Below the pieces are notes generated by a model. It saw only the letters and a program-made list of their open reading frames with translations. It searched no databases and was not told the origin of the DNA. Below, piece by piece: positions 1-4,287 of a stretch of DNA of 5,863 nt. The number at the start of each line of letters is the position of its first letter. Position 1 is the first letter of the stretch. A program made the translations under genes and the position numbers. The stretch is from an uncultured Cocleimonas sp. (lineage in GTDB: Bacteria; Pseudomonadota; Gammaproteobacteria; Thiotrichales; Thiotrichaceae), in contig CALISP010000262.1 of the NCBI GenBank assembly GCA_938041705.1, forward strand, positions 1 through 5,863. Reading direction: 5' to 3'.

Positions 1-50
1 GATCTTAATAGCGGTAATAAAAACTAAACAATAGCTTGATTTTAAGTCGC

Positions 51-79
51 TTGTTGAGGCATCTATAAACCCATATTAT
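51..79 (+). promoter_or_regulatory. Candidate sigma70 promoter of the alternative oxidase gene
   Basis: TTGTTG (51-56) and TATTAT (74-79) are separated by 17 bases. The -10 matches TATAAT at 5 of 6 positions; the -35 matches only its TTG. A start near 86 would give a leader of about 60 bases. Alternative oxidase genes in some vibrios are controlled by the nitric-oxide sensor NsrR, but I could not see a convincing NsrR dyad in 1-145. Nothing else in 1-145 looks like a gene. Confidence 0.3.
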
Positions 80-145
80 TTTTTACAGAACAGGTATCAT
101 AATTAGAGTACATTCATTAAGGAAAAACTCAAGGAATACAAAGCC

Positions 146-808
146 ATGTCAAAACTTTCCACTCCTATTCCAACTCGTCAAACGAATATGGACATAGAAT
201 TAAATGTACATATAAAACCCAAAGGTATTAGCGATAATATCGCCTTCATGTTTGTAAAATTACTACGTTTCTTCGCTGATTTGTTTTTTGCTAAACGTTA
301 TGGACATCGCGCGATAGTGTTGGAGACTGTAGCCGCTGTGCCCGGTATGGTCGGTGGATTGTGGCAGCATTTAAATGCAATACGAAAAATAAGAGATGAT
401 GAAGGTTGGATTCGCACACTATTAGATGAAGCTGAGAATGAGCGCATGCATCTGATGACTTTTATCGAAATCGCCCAACCAAACATGATTGAACGTTTTC
501 TTATCATGATTGTGCAAATGATTTTCTATAACTTTTACTTCTTTCTCTATCTGTTTGCACCGCGTACTGCACATCGAGTGGTCGGCTATTTTGAAGAAGA
601 AGCAGTAATAAGCTACACACAATACTTACATGAGATTGATAATGGCGCACATGAGAATGTAGCTGCCCCCAAAATCGCTATCGATTATTGGGGTTTGTCA
701 GAAGATGCAACCTTGCGTGATGTCGTTATGGTTATCAGAGCCGATGAAGCCGAGCACCGCGATGTCAATCATGGTTTCGTTGATGCCATGGATGAAAGGC
801 GCTCTTAA
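146..808 (+). CDS. aox: Alternative oxidase (di-iron ubiquinol oxidase)
   Basis: This membrane-bound di-iron enzyme oxidises ubiquinol and reduces oxygen to water without pumping protons, and it is insensitive to cyanide and nitric oxide. The 220 residues carry all the family signatures in order: RYGHRAIVLETVAAVPGMVG (51-70), NERMHL (98-103), FEEEA (149-153) and RADEAEHRDVNH (198-209). By alignment with the trypanosomal enzyme the six iron ligands are Glu60, Glu99, His102, Glu150, Glu201 and His204. The catalytic tyrosine corresponds to Tyr157 and the quinol-pocket arginine to Arg55. There is no transit peptide, as expected in bacteria, and the length fits bacterial members. The start is supported by AAGGAA at 131-136, nine bases upstream. 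Two family positions differ: Phe149 replaces the usual Leu of LEEEA, and Glu203 replaces the first His of the eukaryotic HH pair. The gene is monocistronic and convergent with the STAS/Usp pair. Confidence 0.96.
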   Translation: MSKLSTPIPTRQTNMDIELNVHIKPKGISDNIAFMFVKLLRFFADLFFAKRYGHRAIVLETVAAVPGMVGGLWQHLNAIRKIRDDEGWIRTLLDEAENERMHLMTFIEIAQPNMIERFLIMIVQMIFYNFYFFLYLFAPRTAHRVVGYFEEEAVISYTQYLHEIDNGAHENVAAPKIAIDYWGLSEDATLRDVVMVIRADEAEHRDVNHGFVDAMDERRS

Positions 809-818
809 TAAAACTGAC

Positions 819-835
819 TTAGCTTATTCAGCTAA
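819..835. terminator. Weak shared hairpin between convergent genes
   Basis: TTAGCT and AGCTAA form a perfect 6-bp stem around a 5-base loop. It lies 11 bases after the oxidase stop and overlaps the last codons and stop of the STAS gene. Read on the minus strand it is followed within about five bases by TTTTATT. With only 15 bases between the two stop codons it may serve both genes, but the stem is short and the call is weak. Confidence 0.25.
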
Positions 836-1189
836 CCATGCTTCAGCTTCTGACTCCTGATCGAATTCAAATGCTTTTATTTCAAGGCCAGGTATTAGAG
901 CACCTTCTATTTGACTCGTCACTCGAATCCAACTTTGACTAGCTAATACAGCTATCTTGTCAAATTTGCTGATCAGTCTAAATAGCTCAGGAATGCTCGA
1001 AAGCTCTACACCTAATGCTCCAAATGTCGGTAAATCAAAATCTCTAATACGGTACAACATCGTTCCATTTTCCATACCTTGAGATTTACTGATCAAACCG
1101 GCTATTGCTACTTTCATTCCTTCAGCATCAATTTTACCGCTAAACTCTAAATCTAGCCGGTTATCTCCATTCTGCTCTATCGTAAACAT
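824..1189 (-). CDS. SpoIIAA/STAS-like protein (SEC14/STAS fold, PF11964 type)
   Basis: This 121-residue soluble cytoplasmic protein matches the SpoIIAA-like pattern. It starts with a beta strand leading to LEFSGKIDAEGM (14-25), has a middle strand leading to YRIRDFDLPTFGALGVEL, then FDKIAVLASQSWIRV, and ends in an acidic segment with EAEAWLAE. Relatives are small STAS-fold proteins of unclear role, often found beside stress genes. A phosphorylatable serine as in true anti-anti-sigma factors cannot be assigned here, so an anti-sigma antagonist role should not be assumed. Its AAGGAA ribosome binding site (1196-1201) overlaps the stop codon of the upstream universal stress protein, and the gap is only 10 bases. 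Translation coupling and a shared function are therefore likely. The family call is fairly sure; the function is unknown. Confidence 0.82.
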   Translation of the reverse strand: MFTIEQNGDNRLDLEFSGKIDAEGMKVAIAGLISKSQGMENGTMLYRIRDFDLPTFGALGVELSSIPELFRLISKFDKIAVLASQSWIRVTSQIEGALIPGLEIKAFEFDQESEAEAWLAE

Positions 1190-1199
1190 AGCTTATTCC

Positions 1200-1637
1200 T
1201 TAATCTTCCTCACCAGACTGAATCACTAGGACATCACACTTTGCTTTATGTAGTACGCCTGTTGCGGTTGTTCCTAGTAGATCCGCCACTTGACGATGCC
1301 CATGACTACCGAGAACGATCAGATCTGCTCCAATTTCCATTGCGTAATTAACAATTTCCTTCTTGGGTGATCCTTGTAATGTATGGGTATGAGTTAGATC
1401 AACTTCTATTCTGTCTTTGCAAGCTTTTAAAGCCTTTTCACTGTTATCGAGATTTTCTTCGTCAAGCTGAGCTAAGACAAAGTATCCACCAGCACCCATC
1501 CATACTGTGCTATTGAAGTTAACGACATGAATAACACTTAGTTGTGAATCAAACTGTTTACTGATTTGAGCAACTTTATTCTCAGTAATCAAACTTGCCT
1601 TAGAGAAATCGGTCGCATAAAGAATGTGCTTATACAT
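1200..1637 (-). CDS. Universal stress protein, UspA family (145 residues)
   Basis: This is a single-domain Usp with an alpha/beta nucleotide-binding-type fold. It begins MYKHILYATDFS, with the conserved Asp10. It has the strand LSVIHVVN (33-40) and the C-terminal signature LIVLGSHGHR (107-116) followed by GTTATGVLHKAKCDVLVI (122-139). The glycine loop is G-x-x-G with eight residues before the next G-T. This resembles the UspA subgroup of gammaproteobacteria rather than the nine-residue spacing of clear ATP binders, so ATP binding is uncertain. The reading frame is open upstream to a TTG at 1659-1661, which would give 153 residues. I prefer the ATG at 1635-1637, because AAAGGAG (1644-1650) lies six bases before it and the protein then begins at the usual family position. 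It is the first gene of a pair with the STAS protein. An FNR-type box upstream suggests induction at low oxygen, as known for several Usp proteins under ANR or FNR control. Confidence 0.93.
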   Translation of the reverse strand: MYKHILYATDFSKASLITENKVAQISKQFDSQLSVIHVVNFNSTVWMGAGGYFVLAQLDEENLDNSEKALKACKDRIEVDLTHTHTLQGSPKKEIVNYAMEIGADLIVLGSHGHRQVADLLGTTATGVLHKAKCDVLVIQSGEED

Positions 1638-1682
1638 AATGTGCTCCTTTTTGAGTGACAAAAACTTTAGAATTGATAAGTT

Positions 1683-1724
1683 ATTCTAATCACAGCTTTG
1701 TTTAGCCATATTGACTTAGATCAT
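1683..1724 (-). promoter_or_regulatory. FNR-type class II promoter of the usp-STAS operon
   Basis: Read on the minus strand, ATGATCTAAGTCAA (1724 to 1711) matches the FNR/ANR consensus TTGAT-N4-ATCAA at 8 of 10 positions. TAGAAT (1688 to 1683) matches TATAAT at 5 of 6. Taking that as the -10 puts transcription start at 1676 and the box centre at -41.5, the classical position for FNR-dependent activation. The resulting leader is about 39 bases and ends in a good ribosome binding site. The box is imperfect, so binding is inferred, but the spacing is hard to dismiss. Confidence 0.6.
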
Positions 1725-1820
1725 GTTTAACTAAAATAATTGAAATAGGGACTTCTTAAATTCCATTGTTTAAGCAAGGGGGTTCTGGAAGGTATGGAGT
1801 GCACTATAAGGAAATATTGG

Positions 1821-1850
1821 AAAAATTTGATGCAAGGTTTAGAAAGCATC
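1821..1850 (-). terminator. Weak terminator after the permease-thioredoxin operon
   Basis: On the minus strand GATGC (1850-1846) and GCATC (1833-1829) can pair around a 12-base loop and are followed by AAATTTTT. It begins about 21 bases after the thioredoxin-fold gene stop. The stem is only 5 bp, so this is tentative. The remaining sequence between it and the usp promoter holds no convincing gene. Confidence 0.3.
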
Positions 1851-1870
1851 CCAAAAGTGAGGATCAATTG

Positions 1871-2101
1871 CTACTGTAATACTTTTGTAACTTCATTTAC
1901 CGTCAGAACCTTTCCATATGACACAAGTTTATCGTTTATAACCAAGCCTGGTGTTGACATAATTCCAAAAGAAGCAATTGCAACAGGATCTGTTATTTTT
2001 TCTATTTCAATAGATAGCCCCAGTTTCTCTGCTGCACTTGACACATTACCTTCCAAAGAAAGGCATTTTTTACAGCCCGATCCAAGAATCTTTATATTCA
2101 T
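1871..2101 (-). CDS. Small thioredoxin-fold protein with CxxC (redox-active disulfide protein family)
   Basis: These 76 residues form a minimal thioredoxin/glutaredoxin fold. The first strand MNIKILGSG leads directly to the redox motif Cys10-Lys-Lys-Cys13. The predicted cis-proline is Pro51 in MSTPGLVIND, opposite the CxxC, and the chain ends in a short helix, NEVTKVLQ. There is no signal peptide, so it acts in the cytoplasm. The family (thioredoxin_3 / redox-active disulfide protein 2) is commonly encoded next to COG0701 permeases, as here. Such proteins probably pass thiols or a metal or metalloid to the permease or reduce it. The gene follows the permease by 14 bases with its own GGAG (2109-2112) seven bases before ATG, so it is the second gene of an operon. 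The exact substrate is unknown. Confidence 0.88.
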   Translation of the reverse strand: MNIKILGSGCKKCLSLEGNVSSAAEKLGLSIEIEKITDPVAIASFGIMSTPGLVINDKLVSYGKVLTVNEVTKVLQ

Positions 2102-2115
2102 GTTATTGCTCCAAT

Positions 2116-3126
2116 TTAAGTTAAGAAAACCGCAAAATAATTAAATATATAACCGATAAGAATAATTCCGCCGGTTACAATGCAGAAAAATATCGTTAGT
2201 AAACGCATTTTTACAACACGTTTTAGCATTATCATTGAAGGTAGAGAAAGTGCAGTCACGGCCATCATGAATGCTAATGCTGTTCCAAGCCCCACGTTTT
2301 TTTGTACCAAAGCTTCTGCAATCGGCAATGTACCAAATATGTCTGCATACATAGGTATTCCAGCAAGCGTTGCAACTAATACCGACCACCAGTTATTTTC
2401 ACCCAGTAAGGCGGCTATCATGTTCTGAGGGATCCAATTATGGATAGCGGCACCAATCCCAACGCCGATAAATATGTATATCCAAACCCGATTCACAACA
2501 TCAGTCACTTGAGTTAGAGAAAAAGACAACCGTTCAACTCGAGATAACTCTTTCTCTTCCAAACCATTCTGAATCGGACTTTGTAAGACAAAAGATTCCA
2601 CTTGATCTGTGAGATTCATTTTGCCAATTAAAGTCCCCCCTAAAATTGCTAGAACCAATCCAAGAAACACATACGCAAGGGCAATCCACCAGTTGAATAT
2701 GCTCGCCAACAAAATAACCGATGCTAGATCAACCAATGGTGAGGAAATCAGGAATGAAAACGTTACCCCCAATGGCAGTCCGGCGCTGGTAAAGCCAATA
2801 AACAAAGGAATGGAGGAGCAAGAGCAAAAAGGCGTCAATGTGCCTAAGAGTGCTGCCATTGTATTCGCTGCGATTCCCTTGTGGTTGCCAAGTATTTTAC
2901 GTGTGCGTTCTGGGGGGAAATAACTTTGCACATATGAAATACTGAAAATCAGCACACTCAACAGAATAAAGATCTTGATGACATCGTATATAAAGAAATG
3001 AACACTTCCACCTAGACGAGTTTCTATGTCGAGACCGAAGCCATTTTCAATAACCATGGCAACCAAATCAGAGAGCCAATCCATTCTAAGAAACTGTGCA
3101 TTAAGCCATGCAAAAAAGTCACTCAT
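2116..3126 (-). CDS. COG0701 / ArsP-like permease (PF03773, DUF318)
   Basis: This 336-residue inner-membrane protein has about eight hydrophobic segments, split by a hydrophilic loop near 170-205. The N-terminal half carries the hallmark LTPFCSCSSIPLF (97-109), with Cys101 and Cys103 next to a proline inside the membrane, followed by a glycine-rich helix and SFLISSPLVD. The C-terminal half carries the matching repeat motif GIPMYADIFGTLPIAEAL (256-273) and FMMAVTALSLPSMIMLKRV. Family members export organoarsenicals (ArsP) or are linked to copper and zinc efflux; many have no known substrate, and none can be assigned from sequence here. The start ATG has only a weak AGGT about 11 bases upstream; an internal Met15 is possible but has no better ribosome binding site. 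The co-transcribed CxxC protein suggests a thiol-dependent step. There is no ArsR gene nearby, which argues against a standard arsenic operon. A perfect FNR box lies upstream. Confidence 0.9.
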   Translation of the reverse strand: MSDFFAWLNAQFLRMDWLSDLVAMVIENGFGLDIETRLGGSVHFFIYDVIKIFILLSVLIFSISYVQSYFPPERTRKILGNHKGIAANTMAALLGTLTPFCSCSSIPLFIGFTSAGLPLGVTFSFLISSPLVDLASVILLASIFNWWIALAYVFLGLVLAILGGTLIGKMNLTDQVESFVLQSPIQNGLEEKELSRVERLSFSLTQVTDVVNRVWIYIFIGVGIGAAIHNWIPQNMIAALLGENNWWSVLVATLAGIPMYADIFGTLPIAEALVQKNVGLGTALAFMMAVTALSLPSMIMLKRVVKMRLLTIFFCIVTGGIILIGYIFNYFAVFLT

Positions 3127-3215
3127 CTAGTTTTAAACCTGATTTGTTGTACTTTGGTTCGGATGATAGTAAGTGACTTAATATAGTTGTACTCGACACT
3201 CTAAGATCAATTATT

Positions 3216-3231
3216 GAATAAGACCTTATCC
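3216..3231. promoter_or_regulatory. Operator-like dyad upstream of the permease operon
   Basis: GAATAAG and CTTATCC flank an AC centre; the inner ATAAG/CTTAT arms are perfect and the outer arms match at 6 of 7. The dyad covers the -10 position (TAAGGT, 3228-3223) expected for an FNR-dependent minus-strand promoter and could be a second regulator's site. It could also be chance in AT-rich DNA. Confidence 0.3.
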
Positions 3232-3250
3232 TATAAAAATGTAGGAAGAT

Positions 3251-3264
3251 TTGATTTGTATCAA
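3251..3264. promoter_or_regulatory. Perfect FNR/ANR-type box
   Basis: TTGATTTGTATCAA is an exact TTGAT-N4-ATCAA dyad, the consensus for FNR, ANR and related oxygen sensors. The centre is 3257.5, about 131 bases upstream of the permease start. At -41.5 on the minus strand the -10 would be TAAGGT (3 of 6 matches). At -41.5 on the plus strand the corresponding hexamer, TTGGTA, is worse. The permease-thioredoxin operon is therefore the likelier target, but a plus-strand transcript is not excluded. Confidence 0.72.
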
Positions 3265-3558
3265 GTCAAAGGGGTTAAAGTGAAAATTGGTATTGCGTTA
3301 TGTAGGCCGAATATGACTGTCTTTATTCGAACTATGATTATATATAACAGCGACACCCTCGAAAGAGGACACGTGGAAGATGTATCAGAATCTTTAGCAT
3401 GACTATACTAAGAAGCTGCTGGATTCGATTCCATTGGCTGATCCTGAGATGGAACGATTACGAATACTAAATTACTAAGTATTTTGGAAGGTGTTTGAAA
3501 GAATGTATTAAAAGTAGGGGGGTGTCTTTTGATTGTTTGTCAGAATGAGCAAACAAAT

Positions 3559-3585
3559 AGCAACCCTCAAAGTACGAGGGTTGCT
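3559..3585. terminator. Strong rho-independent terminator after the EF-hand gene
   Basis: AGCAACCCTC and GAGGGTTGCT form a perfect 10-bp stem around a 7-base loop, 13 bases after the EF-hand stop codon. On the minus strand it is followed by ATTTGTTTG, on the plus strand by GTTTTA. It can thus stop transcription in both directions, and any plus-strand transcript starting near the FNR box would also end here. Confidence 0.85.
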
Positions 3586-3598
3586 GTTTTACTGCTTA

Positions 3599-3862
3599 TT
3601 AACGATTAGTCATCGCGAACATGAACTCTTCTTTTGATACAGAGCCATCATCATTCATATCCATCATCATGAATTCTTTAGCTGCTTTGTTTGCACTCAT
3701 TTTCATGAATTCTTCTTTTGAAATCTTGCCATCAGAATTTGCATCTGTCATTCCATGTATGAATGTAGTACTAGCCATTCCATCTTCACCCATTGCATGA
3801 GCTGATGACATTGCCATTGCAGAAACTAATACGCTTGTTGCTAAGATACTTAAAGTTTTCAT
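3599..3862 (-). CDS. Secreted methionine-rich EF-hand protein
   Basis: This 87-residue protein has a Sec signal peptide (Lys2, hydrophobic core 5-18, cleavage after Ala-His-Ala at 21-23), giving a mature periplasmic protein of about 64 residues. Two canonical calcium-binding loops follow: DANSDGKISKEE (40-51) and DMNDDGSVSKEE (68-79). Each has Asp at 1, Asn at 3, Asp at 5, Gly at 6, a hydrophobic residue at 8 and Glu at 12. Mature residues include 11 methionines, among them MMMDM at 65-69 and repeats of the form EEFMxxM. Exposed methionines could form a calcium-opened hydrophobic face, as in calmodulin, or bind soft metals such as Cu(I). AGGAAA (3868-3873) lies five bases before ATG. The gene is monocistronic, has its own terminator and is divergent from a two-component system. 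A calcium-binding role is likely; partner and purpose are unknown. Confidence 0.9.
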   Translation of the reverse strand: MKTLSILATSVLVSAMAMSSAHAMGEDGMASTTFIHGMTDANSDGKISKEEFMKMSANKAAKEFMMMDMNDDGSVSKEEFMFAMTNR

Positions 3863-3890
3863 TTTTATTTCCTATATAGTTTTAATAAAA

Positions 3891-3927
3891 CATTCTTAAT
3901 AATTAGTTAAGAATGGCCATTCGAATG
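3891..3927. promoter_or_regulatory. Nested palindromes, likely operator of the EF-hand gene
   Basis: CATTCTTAA (3891-3899) and TTAAGAATG (3907-3915) are perfect 9-bp arms with a 7-base spacer. The right arm runs into GAATGGCCATTC (3911-3922, perfect 12-base palindrome), which runs into CATTCGAATG (3918-3927, perfect 10-base palindrome). The pentamer thus occurs four times in alternating orientation, beginning 29 bases upstream of the EF-hand start. It overlaps the region where the minus-strand promoter must lie, so it looks like a multi-site operator. Confidence 0.55.
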
Positions 3928-4060
3928 AACGACGAGGAAATAATATTGGTCAGAGTTAAACTCCTGATCACGAAAGTATTGTTATTTATAGAACCTTTTA
4001 TAACGAATTTATTTATTTATAACAAAACTGTAAACACAGACAGTAAATACAATATAAATT

Positions 4061-4132
4061 CTGTTATAAACCAAGCCATAGTGTCAGTTATAAACTAAGC
4101 TTTATTGTAATATCTGTTATTGTTATCTAAGC
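4061..4132 (+). repeat. Short direct repeats, CWGTTATAAACYAAGC type
   Basis: Copies at 4061-4076 and 4085-4100 match at 14 of 16 bases with a 24-base period. A degenerate third copy has CTGTTAT (4114-4120) and CTAAGCTTTTGT (4127-4138), the latter resembling the tail of copy two. Two TTATAAC elements in the opposite orientation lie upstream at 3998-4004 and 4017-4023. Possible binding sites for the neighbouring OmpR-family regulator. Confidence 0.5.
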
Positions 4133-4141
4133 TTTTGTATT

Positions 4142-4173
4142 AGCTAATTTACTTAACAATAAATTAGCTTTTT
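4142..4173 (+). terminator. AT-rich hairpin with T-run upstream of the response regulator
   Basis: AGCTAATTT (4142-4150) and AAATTAGCT (4161-4169) form a perfect 9-bp stem around 10 bases, followed by TTTT. The shape is that of a plus-strand terminator, but no plus-strand gene precedes it. It is either the end of an unrecognised RNA or a protein-binding dyad. Confidence 0.4.
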
Positions 4174-4193
4174 ATAAAAAATAACTAAATTGA

Positions 4194-4222
4194 AAAGACA
4201 CCCCGTCACTTTTGGTGTTTTT
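4194..4222 (+). terminator. Terminator-like hairpin overlapping the regulator promoter
   Basis: AAAGACACC (4194-4202) pairs with GGTGTTTTT (4214-4222) over 9 bp with one G-U pair, around an 11-base loop. The T-run forms part of the stem. The last base is the first base of the TATAAT element, so the hairpin could insulate the regulator from upstream transcription. Confidence 0.35.
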
Positions 4223-4227
4223 ATAAT
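4222..4227 (+). promoter_or_regulatory. -10 element of the response regulator gene
   Basis: A perfect TATAAT lies 60 bases before the start codon. At 16 to 18 bases upstream there is only C-rich sequence with no -35 match and no extended -10. This suggests an activator-dependent promoter, for example autoregulation by the OmpR-family product. Transcription would begin near 4234. Confidence 0.5.
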
Positions 4228-4246
4228 ATGTTTGAAAAGTCTTCAT

Positions 4247-4260
4247 TTAGCTTCGGCTAA
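4247..4260 (+). promoter_or_regulatory. UUCG tetraloop hairpin in the regulator leader
   Basis: TTAGC-TTCG-GCTAA is a perfect 5-bp stem closed by C(UUCG)G, an exceptionally stable RNA loop. It is followed by CGTTTTAAATTTTT. It sits 27 bases before the start codon and about 14 bases into the predicted transcript. It could protect the 5' end, modulate translation from the weak AGAAG site (4275-4279), or act as a small attenuator. Confidence 0.45.
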
Positions 4261-4287
4261 CGTTTTAAATTTTTAGAAGTATAAATT

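Larger units (their letters stand above)
3127..3598. other. Long intergenic region between permease and EF-hand genes
   Basis: These 472 bases hold no gene I can support. They contain a dyad at 3216-3231, a perfect FNR box at 3251-3264 and a strong terminator at 3559-3585. A plus-strand frame from a TTG at 3214 to 3402 is open but has no ribosome binding site, spans the dyad and FNR box, and has no recognisable protein character. A second, more protein-like stretch (3398-3478) has no start codon. A small RNA or a decayed gene between about 3300 and 3590 is possible. Confidence 0.6.
3863..4287. other. Structured, very AT-rich divergent intergenic region
   Basis: These 425 bases between the EF-hand gene and the response regulator have no supported gene. 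From left to right they hold nested CATTC/GAATG palindromes, a small dyad GAGTT-A-AACTC (3953-3963), four TTATAA boxes (3998, 4017, 4064, 4088), direct repeats (4061-4132), two terminator-like hairpins, a TATAAT box and a UUCG hairpin. An open frame at 3913-4098 has no ribosome binding site, and its ATG lies inside the palindrome. The density of structure suggests control of both flanking genes. Confidence 0.6.

Noticed and set aside
92..117. Possible NsrR-like site (GTATCATAATTAGAGTAC region) upstream of the oxidase
   Set aside because: The two half-sites match each other at only about 5 of 10 positions and do not fit the NsrR dyad well.
298..622. Minus-strand open frames within the oxidase gene
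   Set aside because: They are antisense to conserved alternative oxidase motifs.
1794..2144. 116-codon plus-strand open frame
   Set aside because: Most of it is the antisense of the thioredoxin-fold gene, whose CxxC and cis-Pro motifs show the minus strand is coding.
2141..2923. Open frames at 2141-2389 (minus), 2180-2428 (plus) and 2609-2923 (plus)
   Set aside because: All are shadows of the permease, which has intact family motifs through this stretch.
3214..3402. 62-codon plus-strand open frame
   Set aside because: It starts at TTG without a ribosome binding site, spans the dyad and the perfect FNR box, and its translation resembles no family.
3913..4098. 61-codon plus-strand open frame
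   Set aside because: Its ATG lies inside the nested palindrome, there is no ribosome binding site, and the residue mix (Ile, Asn, Leu, Lys) is what AT-rich non-coding DNA gives.
4216..4233. Possible PhoP-box (two TGTTT elements) at the regulator promoter
   Set aside because: The repeats are 13 bases apart rather than 11, and they straddle the -10 element.
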